DNA from: DATLFA01 sp039915945
GTDB lineage: Bacteria; Actinomycetota; Acidimicrobiia; Acidimicrobiales; WLNW01
DNA: 64,000 nt
Reading direction: 5' to 3'
NCBI GenBank assembly: GCA_039915945.1
Contig: JBDSMH010000106.1
Span: 66,876-130,875 of the forward strand
Below are positions 9,674 to 18,442 of this stretch, piece after piece. Each line of letters opens with the position of its first letter. Position 1 is the first letter of the stretch. The translations under genes and the position numbers were made by a program. The notes under the pieces are model-generated. The model saw only the letters and a program-made list of their open reading frames with translations. It did not search any database and had not been told where the DNA came from.

Positions 9674-10855
9674 TCATGTGCCAACCAGCTCGCTGCTCTC
9701 GACGAGTTCGTCGGTGAGTCGGGCGTACTGTCGGGCCACTGCAGACCAGCTGAGCGACGGTGCCAGCCGGCGGGCCTCGTTCGCCATCGATGCCAGCAGG
9801 CTCGGATCGGAGAGCGTCGAGCGGATTGCTTCGGCCATTGCGAGCGGATCCGCGTGGGGCACGACGATGCCCGCTCCGCTGCTGAGCAACTCGACGGCGT
9901 GGGGGAAGGCCGTGGCAATCACAGGACGCCCGGCGGCTATGGCATCGACCAGCACCCCTGAAGTGACCTGGTCGCGTGAGTCGTAGGGGAGGATGACAAC
10001 CGACGACGACGCGACGTACCGCGTGAGCTGCGCGAGATCGCGGTAGGTGTCGTCGAAGGTGATCGAACCGGCGGTGCCGACTGCCCACGAGCGCTGCATG
10101 AGCGAACGTCGGTACTCGTCGCCGTGCCGCGCGAAGACTTTGGGGTGCGTGACACCGGCGACCGTGTAGCGCGGACGCGGACGCATGCCGGCCAGCAACG
10201 CCAAGGCATCGATCGTGTGCTCGATGCCTTTGCCGGGTCCGAGCAGTCCCCACGTGAGCAACTGGGGGCGTGCGGGATCGAGGTGCTCGGCATCGCTACG
10301 TTGGGCGAAATTCGGTATCGACGCACCGTGGGGGATGGTGACGACCTTGTGGCGGTCGATCGAATACGACGCGAGCAGACGGGTCAATGCCGATTCGGTC
10401 ATCACGACGACGCGGTCGGCGATGTCGCCGATCGCCTCGAGCACGGATCGTTGATGCGATGTCGGCTGCAACGGAACCGTATGAAAGACAACGATGGTCG
10501 GCACGTCGATCGCCTTGAGGAGATCGATGACCTCATCGCCATCGGCACCGCCGTAGATGCCGTACTCATGTTGGATGATGGCGACGTCACACTGTGACAA
10601 GACCGCGGCGGCCCGGCGGATCGACGAGGCGTCGCCATTGACCAGTTCGGCCGCCACTGGTCGCCCGCCGATCGCGGCGTCGTGCCCATCATCGACGCGT
10701 ACGACGTCGACCTGGTTACCGGCACGGCGCAGTTCGTTCTCGAGCGCCGCCGCGAAGGTTGCGAGGCCGCAGATCTTCGGTGGATAGGTGCTCAGCAGGC
10801 CGATACGACGATTCGCCGACGCGATCGCAGAATGCATCGTTGGACGGGGTTGCAT
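9674..10855 (-). CDS. GT4-family glycosyltransferase
   Basis: 393 residues with a GT-B fold: an N-terminal Rossmann half beginning GLLSTYPPKICGLATFA (family 4 glycine-rich loop) and a C-terminal nucleotide-sugar-binding half with LLTWGLLGPGKGIEHTIDAL and the donor-binding block GVLVDAIAAGRPVIATAFPHAVELL. It transfers a sugar from an activated donor to an unknown acceptor; the association with GH130 suggests mannose. It is first in the minus-strand operon and is read from the 10856-11242 intergenic region. A 15-base direct repeat (9661-9675 and 9684-9698) spans its end and the start of the next gene. Confidence 0.88.
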   Translation of the reverse strand: MQPRPTMHSAIASANRRIGLLSTYPPKICGLATFAAALENELRRAGNQVDVVRVDDGHDAAIGGRPVAAELVNGDASSIRRAAAVLSQCDVAIIQHEYGIYGGADGDEVIDLLKAIDVPTIVVFHTVPLQPTSHQRSVLEAIGDIADRVVVMTESALTRLLASYSIDRHKVVTIPHGASIPNFAQRSDAEHLDPARPQLLTWGLLGPGKGIEHTIDALALLAGMRPRPRYTVAGVTHPKVFARHGDEYRRSLMQRSWAVGTAGSITFDDTYRDLAQLTRYVASSSVVILPYDSRDQVTSGVLVDAIAAGRPVIATAFPHAVELLSSGAGIVVPHADPLAMAEAIRSTLSDPSLLASMANEARRLAPSLSWSAVARQYARLTDELVESSELVGT

Positions 10856-11242
10856 CGTGACTCCTCGACTCGAGAGGTCGAGACGTCGAGCGTGTACGAG
10901 GCGACAGCGCTACCGGCCATCCTGCCCAAACGAGGCGACTCTTCCCAAAGGAACGATCAGCTTACCGGCGTGGCCCCGGTGATCCGTCTGCGCCCCGCTG
11001 ACCGGCCTCGGCGCGCTATCCCCGCGTGTCGCGTCGCGCGAGGTACAATGGAACCTCGGCGTGCGCATCCCACTGCAACCGCCGTCGGCCGCAACGCCCA
11101 TCCTCCGCACGAGCGACGGACGTACGCCAACACACCGTCGACGGGTGTGTCGACCGAGCAAGTGCGCGCGGGCGAGGGGCGCCCCGCCGGGCTGGCTTGC
11201 CGCGGCGAGCACCTCTGCGGTGCGTAAGCCGGGAGCCGAGCG
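10856..11242. other. Divergent intergenic region
   Basis: This 387-base stretch separates the glycosyltransferase operon (minus) from the SNF2 helicase (plus) and must carry both promoters. A TACAAT box at 11044-11049 is a plausible -10 element for the helicase side, without a clear -35. I see no convincing gene, RNA or long repeat in it; short open frames here have composition unlike the neighbours. Confidence 0.4.
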
Positions 11243-14200
11243 GTGGGACGCGGCGGCTCAGGACGGATACGGATGCTTGACGTACGACAACTCGAAGCGG
11301 GGATCTGGTCGATCGCCGATGGCCGCGCTTCGGACGAAGACATTGCGCTGGTGCACGCCGATGAGCGCGCCTCGCTTGCAGTGCTCGACCGTTTGATCCT
11401 CGAGACCGAGGACGACCTCGAAGCGGTGCGAAAACTGCCCGGCGACGAACGCGATCAAGTCGTTGCCGATCTGACCGAGACTCTCGAGAGCCTGCTGGCG
11501 ACCGCCGCACGATTTCGACCGAGAGTGCCGTCACGGACGCCGCGGCCCGATCGTGAGAACCTCCGCGAGAATCTGCGCGAAGACTTCAGCGACGAGTTCG
11601 TGGCCGTCCCGTACGAGGTCCTCGAACCGGACGAGGTCAAGCTGCAGGCCTCGTGGTCCGAAGGCCTGGTCGTGGTGTGGGCGGCGGCCCGCGGTGCAGA
11701 ACCCGAACTGAACGACGCGCTAGCCGGTCGTCTCGAAGCGATCGGCGGCCCGCCTGTCGGCTGGCAGATCCACACCGGCGTACCACTTCCGGCCGGCCCA
11801 CGCGCCGAAGCCCTCGCGATCCCCATGAAAGACGCGCTCGGCTGGCTCGTGGCGGTCAGTGGCGGTCATGGACGCGACGGCGCCGGTCCCAGTTTGTTGT
11901 GGCTCAGCCAAGTCGCGCTCGAAGGCGTGCGGTTGGCGGCGCGCGGATCGATCGTGCCCAATGTGCGGCTGGCGAAGCGGCCCGAAGGTCGCATGATCGA
12001 CGCGGCGGTCCGTTGGTTGCCTGCGCTCCTCGACAGCCCCGCCATCGAGGCACTGGTGGCGTCGATGCCGGGCACGGTGGTGGCGCTCGGTGGTGGCGAC
12101 GGTCGGGTGACGACGACGTCGGTGATCTCCGCAGTCGTCGAGGCGATCGTGACCGAGAGCGTCGAGCGTATGGAACTGCCGGCTGCGCCACCGAGCGCGA
12201 ACACGCCGACCGATTTCGCCGACACGGTGATCGCTCGCATGGACGGCTCCGAGTTCCGGGTGCATGCCGGGCTCGCGAGCGACATGTCGCGCCGGTTCGA
12301 CCAGTGGTCGCGCAGCGTGACGGCGCCGGGGCGCCCCAAACTGATCGTGCAACTCGAGGCACCGGACTCCGGCGGGGTGTGGCTCGTGTCGGTGCTCGCG
12401 CCGGCGGGCAAGGGCAAGCTGGTTTCGGTTGACGAGGCGCTGAAGACCGATCGTGGGGGACGGCCCATCACCGCGGAATGGTCGCGCCTGTCGCGACTGT
12501 TGCCCGCACTCGATCGGGCCGGTGCTCGCCGCCGCGGGTATGTCGCGCTGAGCCAGGACGAGGCCTGGGCGTTCATGACCGTCGTCGGTCCCAACCTCTC
12601 GACCGTCGGGTTCGACGTTCGGGTGCCGGCCCTGTCGCGCCGCAAGGCGACGCCCTCGTTGCGATTGTTCGCAGAGACACCGGCCGGTTCGGTCGTGGGC
12701 GCGCACCAACTCAGCAACGTCGCATGGTCGGTGCTCTTCGACGACGTCGAGCTCACCGCGGCCGAAGTCGCCAAGTTGGCTCGTCAGGCTCGCCCGCTCG
12801 TGCAATCCCGCGGGCGGTGGGTCGAAGTCGATCGCGTCGATCTCGAAAAGGCGGCGGCCGCGCTCGCGGAAAGGGCTGCGGTCACGCAGCTGACCGGGGC
12901 CGAAATCCTGCGCCAGAGCATCGGGCTCGATGGTTCGGGACTCTCGGGCGGCGTTCGCGTCGACGGCGACAGTTGGGCCAACGACATCGTGCGCCGAGCC
13001 GGCGAGGCATCGACCGCGCCGGTCACCGAGCCCAAAGGTTTCGTCGGCCAGCTGCGCACCTATCAGACCGAAGCGCTGGCGTGGATCGGCTTTCTCGATG
13101 CGGTCGAGCTCGGCGGGTGCCTCGCCCTCGACATGGGCCTCGGCAAGACCCCGACGGTGCTCGCGCATTTGTCGCACACCGCGGGCGACGGCACGGCGCT
13201 CGTCATCGCGCCGGCAGCCGTCGTAGGCAACTGGGCGGCCGAAGCAGCCCGGTTCGCGCCCGGGCTGCGCGTGGTCGTGCATCACGGAGCGTCGCGTTCG
13301 TCCGAGAGTGAGCTCGATGCCGAGATCGCCGGCGCCGACATCGTGATCACGACCTATGCCACCGCGGTACGTGACATCGACGCGCTCGTGACGACGACGT
13401 GGAGTCGCATCGTGCTCGACGAAGCGCAGGCGATCAAGAATCCCGCCAGCGAAACGTTCCAGCAGTTGCGTCGCATTCCGGCGCGCACGCGCATCGCGCT
13501 CACTGGCACGCCGATCGAGAACGGTCTCGGTGATCTCTGGTCCATCCTCGACTTCACCAACCCGGGGTTGGTCGGTTCGCGCCCGTCGTTCATCGCGCAG
13601 ATGTCGGGTGATGGCGAAGACGCATTGCGGGCGCTCAACGGCATCTTGTTGTTCCGCCGCACCAAATCCGAGCCCGAGGTCGCGGCCGAGCTGCCCGACA
13701 AGATCGACGAGCTCGACCACTGCACCATGACGACCGAGCAGATCGGTCTCTACCAAGCCGTACTCGACGAGCTCGTCGCCAATGCCGACAGCGACAGCGG
13801 CGAAGCGAAACAGGGCGCCATTCTCGCCGCCATCACTGCGCTCAAACAGATCTGCAATCATCCCGCTGCGTATCGCGACGACGGGCGACCCCTCGCCGGT
13901 CGATCGGGCAAGTTGGCCCGGCTCGAAGAGATCGTCGAGTCCGTGTTCGCGGCCGGCGAACGCATTCTCGTGTTCACTCACTTCGCGACGTGGGGTCGGC
14001 GTCTGGCCGAGCACCTGACCGAAGTCACCGGCGTGCCGATTGCGTGCTACGACGGCAGCCTCGCGCGCGGCGTGCGTGACCGGCTCGTCACGGAATTCCA
14101 GACCGGCACCGGCCCGGGGGCGATGGTGCTGTCGCTGAAAGCCGGCGGTACCGGCCTCAACCTGACTGCGGCCAACCACGTCGTGCTCTACGACCGTTGG

Positions 14201-14452
14201 TGGAACCCCGCGGTCGAAGACCAGGCTCGCGATCGCGCGTGGCGCATCGGTCAGAGTCGCACGGTGATCTCGCACCGGCTGGTGTGTCCCGGCACGGTCG
14301 ACGAACGGGTCGAAGAAGTCGTGGCCGGCAAACGCCACATCGCCAACGTCGTGCTCGCTCGTTCGAGTTCGATCGCCGACCTCAACACGGAACAACTTCG
14401 CATCGCGCTCGGGTTGCGACCCGACGAACTGCTCGCGGAGGACGATCGATGA
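11243..14452 (+). CDS. SNF2/Rad54-family DEAD/DEAH helicase-like ATPase
   Basis: 1069 residues from a GTG at 11243 preceded by GGGAG; an ATG ten codons later is an alternative. The first ~580 residues are a lineage-specific N-terminal region. The SNF2 motor follows: motif I DMGLGKTPTVL (about 630), motif Ia region VIAPAAVVGNW, motif II VLDEAQAIKNP (about 725), motif III LTGTPIENGLGDLWS, then the C-terminal lobe with LSLKAGGTGLNLTAANHVV and the final motif DQARDRAWRIGQ. These are DNA-translocating ATPases that remodel protein-DNA complexes; bacterial members occur in repair, transcription recycling and defence. All motor motifs are intact. It is coupled to a small basic protein at its 3' end (ATGA overlap). 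Confidence 0.93.
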   Translation: MGRGGSGRIRMLDVRQLEAGIWSIADGRASDEDIALVHADERASLAVLDRLILETEDDLEAVRKLPGDERDQVVADLTETLESLLATAARFRPRVPSRTPRPDRENLRENLREDFSDEFVAVPYEVLEPDEVKLQASWSEGLVVVWAAARGAEPELNDALAGRLEAIGGPPVGWQIHTGVPLPAGPRAEALAIPMKDALGWLVAVSGGHGRDGAGPSLLWLSQVALEGVRLAARGSIVPNVRLAKRPEGRMIDAAVRWLPALLDSPAIEALVASMPGTVVALGGGDGRVTTTSVISAVVEAIVTESVERMELPAAPPSANTPTDFADTVIARMDGSEFRVHAGLASDMSRRFDQWSRSVTAPGRPKLIVQLEAPDSGGVWLVSVLAPAGKGKLVSVDEALKTDRGGRPITAEWSRLSRLLPALDRAGARRRGYVALSQDEAWAFMTVVGPNLSTVGFDVRVPALSRRKATPSLRLFAETPAGSVVGAHQLSNVAWSVLFDDVELTAAEVAKLARQARPLVQSRGRWVEVDRVDLEKAAAALAERAAVTQLTGAEILRQSIGLDGSGLSGGVRVDGDSWANDIVRRAGEASTAPVTEPKGFVGQLRTYQTEALAWIGFLDAVELGGCLALDMGLGKTPTVLAHLSHTAGDGTALVIAPAAVVGNWAAEAARFAPGLRVVVHHGASRSSESELDAEIAGADIVITTYATAVRDIDALVTTTWSRIVLDEAQAIKNPASETFQQLRRIPARTRIALTGTPIENGLGDLWSILDFTNPGLVGSRPSFIAQMSGDGEDALRALNGILLFRRTKSEPEVAAELPDKIDELDHCTMTTEQIGLYQAVLDELVANADSDSGEAKQGAILAAITALKQICNHPAAYRDDGRPLAGRSGKLARLEEIVESVFAAGERILVFTHFATWGRRLAEHLTEVTGVPIACYDGSLARGVRDRLVTEFQTGTGPGAMVLSLKAGGTGLNLTAANHVVLYDRWWNPAVEDQARDRAWRIGQSRTVISHRLVCPGTVDERVEEVVAGKRHIANVVLARSSSIADLNTEQLRIALGLRPDELLAEDDR

Positions 14453-14730
14453 ACCGACCGCAGCGCCCGCGCCCCAATCAACGCCGCCGCCCCCAGACGA
14501 AGCGGCCGGCGGCCGTCGACATCTGGCGGGTACCGCGGCCGATGCCCGAGATCGAACGCATCGCCGTGTCGCAAGACGCCGGTGCGCTGTTGCGATCGCT
14601 CGGCGATCCGCCCATGAACAACGGCCACGTCGCGGGTCACTACTTCAATGCGGTGATCGAGCGGGCCGCAGCAGTTGCCGGCGCGCTTGCGTTGAGCGCC
14701 GACCTGCTCGCGGAGGCCGAAGGCAGCTGA
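14449..14730 (+). CDS. Small basic protein coupled to SNF2 helicase
   Basis: 93 residues, starting at the ATG that overlaps the helicase stop (ATGA). The first 22 residues are extremely rich in Arg, Pro and Gln; the remainder contains VDIWRVPRPMPEIERI and a helical C-terminus rich in Ala. The overlap implies stoichiometric co-expression with the helicase, and a basic tail fits nucleic-acid contact. This is inference: I do not recognise a named family, although such small partners next to actinobacterial SNF2 proteins seem to recur. Confidence 0.75.
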   Translation: MNRPQRPRPNQRRRPQTKRPAAVDIWRVPRPMPEIERIAVSQDAGALLRSLGDPPMNNGHVAGHYFNAVIERAAAVAGALALSADLLAEAEGS

Positions 14731-14734
14731 TCTG

Positions 14735-15238
14735 TCAGTCGTCCCACTGAAGCGCGAAACCACGCGCGCGAAACACGCTGATCTGCAAACCCATCGGGCC
14801 CACGCGGCGACGGAGATCTCGCAGCCGTACGTCGAGTTGGTTGCGCGTCGAAAGCTCGTCGGGCCACGCCCGTTGCGCGAGATCGACCCGCGTGACCATC
14901 GAGCCGAAGCTGTCGACCAACGCGCGCATCAGTTTCGCTTCGATGGGCGACAACGCGATCCAGCGACCGCCAACGGCGAAGCGACCGTTGCTGTCGAGAA
15001 CCGGGAAGCGCAACCGCGCGGCGCGCCGTTGCAGCGCCTGCACCCGGGCATTCACTTCGAGAGGATCCGATGGAATGCGGACCCAGTCCTGCAATTCGTC
15101 CTCGCACACCGGCGGGTCTGTTGCAGCGGAAAGCATCAACAGCCGGGGCAGACCGGCCACTCGCAAGACCTCTGCGTGGGCCGCGTCCCGGGGCCACTCG
15201 ACCAAAGCCACCGGCGCGTCGTATCGAGAGTTGTCCAT
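14735..15238 (-). CDS. Winged-helix regulator with receiver-like N-terminus (paralogue 1)
   Basis: 167 residues from the ATG at 15238 (MDNSRYDAPVALVEWPRD). The N-terminal ~85 residues resemble a stripped receiver domain: strand VALVEWPRD, strand RLLMLSA, then a D-W motif (ELQDWVRIP), without the acidic pocket or phosphorylated Asp. The C-terminal ~75 residues are an OmpR/PhoB-type winged helix (LSPIEAKLMRALVDSFGSMV ... LDVRLRDLRRRV ... RARGFAL). Two paralogues lie just beyond the ammonium transporter on the same strand. Likely a phosphorylation-independent DNA-binding regulator; nitrogen control is inferred only from position. Confidence 0.8.
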   Translation of the reverse strand: MDNSRYDAPVALVEWPRDAAHAEVLRVAGLPRLLMLSAATDPPVCEDELQDWVRIPSDPLEVNARVQALQRRAARLRFPVLDSNGRFAVGGRWIALSPIEAKLMRALVDSFGSMVTRVDLAQRAWPDELSTRNQLDVRLRDLRRRVGPMGLQISVFRARGFALQWDD

Positions 15239-15293
15239 CGGCAGCAACCTCCCGGATGTCGACTACCTGATCGCGATCTGTCATAGACGACAA

Positions 15294-15332
15294 GAGCCGG
15301 ACGGGTCGGCGTAGAGCCGAGCCGCCCGGCTC
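15294..15332 (-). terminator. Strong hairpin downstream of the ammonium transporter
   Basis: A 17-base stem (15294-15310 against 15316-15332) with two mismatches and a GTAGA loop lies 20 bases past the amt stop codon in the direction of minus-strand transcription. It is very GC-rich and followed by a modest T-containing tract (CTTGTCGTCT). It fits an intrinsic terminator that separates amt from winged-helix gene 1. Confidence 0.6.
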
Positions 15333-15351
15333 GAGACGGGTTGGGCGTGCG

Positions 15352-16584
15352 CTACGCGTACGCCGCCTCTGCGTGCAAGTTGATGTCCAGTCCTTCGGTT
15401 TCGACATCGCGGCTGACCTTCAGGCCCATCGTCATGTCGATCGCCTTGGCGATGATGAAGCTGGCCACGAACGAGTAGGCCAGGGTCACGGCCGACGCCA
15501 CGATCTGATCGACCAAGAGGTCGCCGCCGCCGCCCAGGAAGAGGCCGTCGTTGATCACTGCCGGGTTGATCGCGTCGTCGGCGAAACAACCGAGGAGCAG
15601 TGAACCGATGAGGCCACCGGCGAGGTGCACGGCAATCACGTCGAGGCTGTCATCGAACTTGAACACCTTCTTGATGCCGAGTGCGAGGTAGCACAACACG
15701 CCGGTGATGAGCCCGATGTAGACCGGAGCCATACCGCCGACGAAGCCCGCGCAAGGGGTGATGGCGACGAGGCCGGCGACGGCGCCCGATGCGGCACCGA
15801 GGGTCGTTGCGTGACCACCCTTGATCCTCTCGATGGCCAGCCAGCCGAGCATTGCGGCGGAGGCGGCGAGAAATGTGTTCATGATCGCTTGAGCAGCAAT
15901 ACCATCGGCGGCAAGAGCGGATCCGGCGTTGAAGCCGGCCCAACCGAACCACAGGATGCCCGTACCGAGGATGGTGAGCGGCAGGTTGTGGGGCGGCATG
16001 GGCTCCTCGCCATAGCCCTTGCGGGGGCCGATGATCAGGATGAGCGCCAGCGCCGCCGCCCCGGCATTCATGTGCACGACCGCACCGCCGGCGAAGTCGA
16101 GGGCACCCATGTCCGCGAGCCAACCGCCGGCGAACACCATGTGGGCAACGGGCGCATAGACGAGCACGAGCCACACGCTGATGAACACCGCATACGCCGA
16201 GAACTTGAGGCGGTCAGCGGTGGCGCCGGTGATCAACGCCGGTGTGATGATCGCGAAGGTCATCTGGTAGGCGCAGAACAACACGAACGGGATGGTCAGG
16301 AAGCCCAGGAACTCCGATGACGTCGCCGCGGGACCGACGTCCTTCATGAACGCGAAGTCGAAGTTGCCGATCACCCCCGCATTGCCGGCATCGCCGAAGG
16401 CGAGGCTGAAGACGATGGCAACCCACAGGACCGCCAGGATGCCCATGGCGAAGAAGTTCTGCATGAGCATCGTGAGCACGTTCTTCGAGCGGACCATGCC
16501 GCCGTAGAAAAACGCAAGGCCCGGTGTCATGAACAACACGAGTGCTGTTGATATCAGCACCCACGCGGTATTGCCTGTGTCCAC
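15352..16584 (-). CDS. amtB: Ammonium transporter
   Basis: 410 residues, the usual length, with eleven hydrophobic helices. Hallmarks of the Amt family are present: FMTPGLAFFYGGMVRSKN near the start, the central GAxxFAGGxVVHxNAG block (MGALDFAGGAVVHMNAG) carrying the first pore His, and LGTGILWFGWAGFNAGS, with a later conserved block TPCAGFV. It moves ammonium/ammonia across the inner membrane. There is no GlnK/PII gene beside it, which is unusual for amt; instead it is bracketed by three related winged-helix regulators. A GC-rich hairpin lies downstream. Confidence 0.96.
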   Translation of the reverse strand: MDTGNTAWVLISTALVLFMTPGLAFFYGGMVRSKNVLTMLMQNFFAMGILAVLWVAIVFSLAFGDAGNAGVIGNFDFAFMKDVGPAATSSEFLGFLTIPFVLFCAYQMTFAIITPALITGATADRLKFSAYAVFISVWLVLVYAPVAHMVFAGGWLADMGALDFAGGAVVHMNAGAAALALILIIGPRKGYGEEPMPPHNLPLTILGTGILWFGWAGFNAGSALAADGIAAQAIMNTFLAASAAMLGWLAIERIKGGHATTLGAASGAVAGLVAITPCAGFVGGMAPVYIGLITGVLCYLALGIKKVFKFDDSLDVIAVHLAGGLIGSLLLGCFADDAINPAVINDGLFLGGGGDLLVDQIVASAVTLAYSFVASFIIAKAIDMTMGLKVSRDVETEGLDINLHAEAAYA

Positions 16585-16672
16585 AAGAACTCCCTTGATC
16601 GTCGAATTGAGTCGTCAGATTCGGGCGTAATTGTTTCAGGAAGATTTCGCAGTTGTCACACAAGGATGAACG

Positions 16673-17254
16673 TCAGTCCAAGGGCTCGGGAAGTACCTCC
16701 AGGAGCACTGCCTGCCCGCTCAGAAGCCACACTCGCAGCCCCAAGGGGGCCACCGCACGATCGAGGCGCGTCAGCAGTGCGCGCACTGCGGCCGAGGTCG
16801 GCGTGGTACCGGCGAGCGTGAGCGCATCGGCGATGACGGTTCGCAGTACGGGACGACCGGCCAGCCGCAGGAGTGGCGCGATCGTGACGCATTGCGTCGC
16901 GGTCAGCCTGACCGCATGTGCGCCGCGCTGTAGGCGTTGGTCCGACAGTCGTACGTCAGCGACAGGTGGCGTCGCGCGCCGAGCCAACTCGGCGATGCGG
17001 GCGTCGAATTCGGCGCTACCCGACTCGGCGCGGGTCCAGTCCTCGAGTTCGTCGGTCGGCAACGGCGCGGGAGTTCCGCTGGCAATGAGCAACAGCCGCG
17101 GCCGGCGGCGAGCCTGCAGCACGGCTCGCTGCTGACGGTCGTCCGGCCAGTGAAGTATCGCTACGCTGGAATTGTCGTCGCTGAACGTACGGGCGTCAAC
17201 AGGTGACGCGTGCACCCCACGGGGCGCGCCCAACGGCGCGATATCGGATCGCAT
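16673..17254 (-). CDS. Winged-helix regulator, divergent (paralogue 2)
   Basis: 193 residues from the ATG at 17254; a GTG at 17215 would reduce the overlap with the upstream membrane-protein gene. It follows the layout of its paralogues: VAILHWPDD, RLLLIAS, ELEDWTRA, then a winged-helix region (LTATQCVTIAPLLRLAGRPV ... AVRALLTRLDRAVAPLGLRVWL). The winged helix is more degenerate than in the other two and the DNA-recognition helix is poor in basic residues, so DNA binding is less certain. It lies directly upstream of amt on the same strand (89-base gap) and may be co-transcribed with it. Confidence 0.72.
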   Translation of the reverse strand: MRSDIAPLGAPRGVHASPVDARTFSDDNSSVAILHWPDDRQQRAVLQARRRPRLLLIASGTPAPLPTDELEDWTRAESGSAEFDARIAELARRATPPVADVRLSDQRLQRGAHAVRLTATQCVTIAPLLRLAGRPVLRTVIADALTLAGTTPTSAAVRALLTRLDRAVAPLGLRVWLLSGQAVLLEVLPEPLD

Positions 17255-17732
17255 TGTTCGAGTCCTCTCTCATCGTGTGCATCAGTCGATCCCCGACGGC
17301 AGCTGCCGTCGGATAACGCGATGAGCACGAAGGGGGACCGCGAACGAAATAGACACTGCCGGAATGATCGGCCGACGGCGCGACGCGTTCGCGCCGGCCG
17401 GCGACGTAGCCGCGTTGCCATGCGAAGACGGACAACGCCGCCAACACGACAGAAAGAATCCGCAACAGCGCGTTTTCTGTCGACGGTCGTAGCAATGAAG
17501 TGCCGGAACGGCTGACAAAACGGCGAATCGGCGTCAGCGCGGGCGATGTCGAGTTCGGGGCAACGACGTGCGTTTGTGCCGCGCCGGTTACTTGTTCGCG
17601 CGGTGCGGTGCGGTCGTATCTCGCGAATGCTGCAACCGGAAAGGTCGCGGCGATCAGCACGACGACGAACAGCGCCGCGAGCCACGCGGCCAGGGTGCGC
17701 ACGGGTACGAATCGGCGGGAGTCAGGCATCAT
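17196..17732 (-). CDS. Membrane protein between the winged-helix regulators
   Basis: 178 residues with two hydrophobic helices, about 12-36 (LAAWLAALFVVVLIAATFPV) and about 90-108 (LLRILSVVLAALSVFAW), and an extracytoplasmic loop between them; the C-terminal third is soluble and basic. Both ends overlap neighbours: its ATG lies inside the last codons of regulator 3 and its stop lies 59 bases inside regulator 2. Such overlaps suggest one operon. No family recognised. It could sense a signal for one of the regulators, but this is speculation. Confidence 0.55.
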   Translation of the reverse strand: MMPDSRRFVPVRTLAAWLAALFVVVLIAATFPVAAFARYDRTAPREQVTGAAQTHVVAPNSTSPALTPIRRFVSRSGTSLLRPSTENALLRILSVVLAALSVFAWQRGYVAGRRERVAPSADHSGSVYFVRGPPSCSSRYPTAAAVGDRLMHTMREDSNNAIRYRAVGRAPWGARVTC

Positions 17733-18270
17733 CGGCGCCTGACTCGGCGACGTATGGCAATGCGGTGACTTCGAGTGCTACCCCGAGGACGAATCCGCGT
17801 CCTCGTGCGCTGAAGATGTCGAGGCGTAGCGGCTTGACGCGCCGGCGCAGGCGGTACACGACGTCATCGAGCGCTCGGGCTCGGGGCGGCCCGTCCGGCC
17901 ACAACGCGCGCTCGAGATGCTTCCGCGCGACCAGCGCGCCGTCGGAATCGAGCAACAAACGCGCGATCGTGCTCTCGGGTTCGCTGAGCAACGCCGCTCC
18001 GTACGCGTTGCGCAGCACCGCATCGTCGATCAGTTCGGGACGACACACTCTGCGCACAAGACCCTGCAAGCGAATCGAGACCTCGCGCTCGTCGGCCGGC
18101 AAGTGAATCCAATCTTCCCATTGCTGGACGATTGGCGGCGAGGCGTCCGGTTGAACAAGGAGAAGACACGGCACTCGCGCCGACGTTAGCAGTGCTCGTC
18201 GTTCGTGGTCGCGGGGCCAGTGGACGAGTGCGACGGAGTCGACCGATAGGTTGTCGCGACCACGCGTCAT
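17722..18270 (-). CDS. Winged-helix regulator with receiver-like N-terminus (paralogue 3)
   Basis: 182 residues from the ATG at 18270 (MTRGRDNLSVDSVALVHWPRD); this start matches the N-terminus of paralogue 1 better than the longer frame reaching 18357. N-terminal receiver-like half: VALVHWPRD, CLLLVQP, QWEDWIHLPADE, with no phosphoacceptor Asp. C-terminal OmpR-type winged helix: EPESTIARLLLDSDGALVAR, ALDDVVYRLRRRVKPLRLDI, ARGRGFVLG. The recognition helix (DDVVYRLRRRV) is basic and intact. First gene of the run leading to amt; its promoter must lie within 18271-18442. Confidence 0.8.
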   Translation of the reverse strand: MTRGRDNLSVDSVALVHWPRDHERRALLTSARVPCLLLVQPDASPPIVQQWEDWIHLPADEREVSIRLQGLVRRVCRPELIDDAVLRNAYGAALLSEPESTIARLLLDSDGALVARKHLERALWPDGPPRARALDDVVYRLRRRVKPLRLDIFSARGRGFVLGVALEVTALPYVAESGADDA

Positions 18271-18442
18271 GCCCGACGACGATACCGGCGCCGGTGAATC
18301 TCGCCGCGACGCGGAGTGCACCAATTGGTTGCGTGATCGCGTGGCAGAGCTCTGCACTACGTGCGCACGCCTTCAGTGTTAACTGCACGTATCCAAACGC
18401 TGATGTATAAATGACAGAAGGCTGCAAAGCGCTGCTGGCGCT

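Noticed and set aside
9661..9698. 15-base direct repeat as a recombination or attachment site
   Set aside because: It is only one short repeat within coding sequence at the glycosyltransferase end and has no integrase or other mobile-element sign; a local slippage is enough to explain it.
11720..14395. An 891-codon open frame antisense to the SNF2 helicase
   Set aside because: High-GC coding DNA often leaves the opposite strand open. The frame has His/Arg/Asp-rich composition, no domain and no ribosome site, while the helicase strand has all motor motifs.
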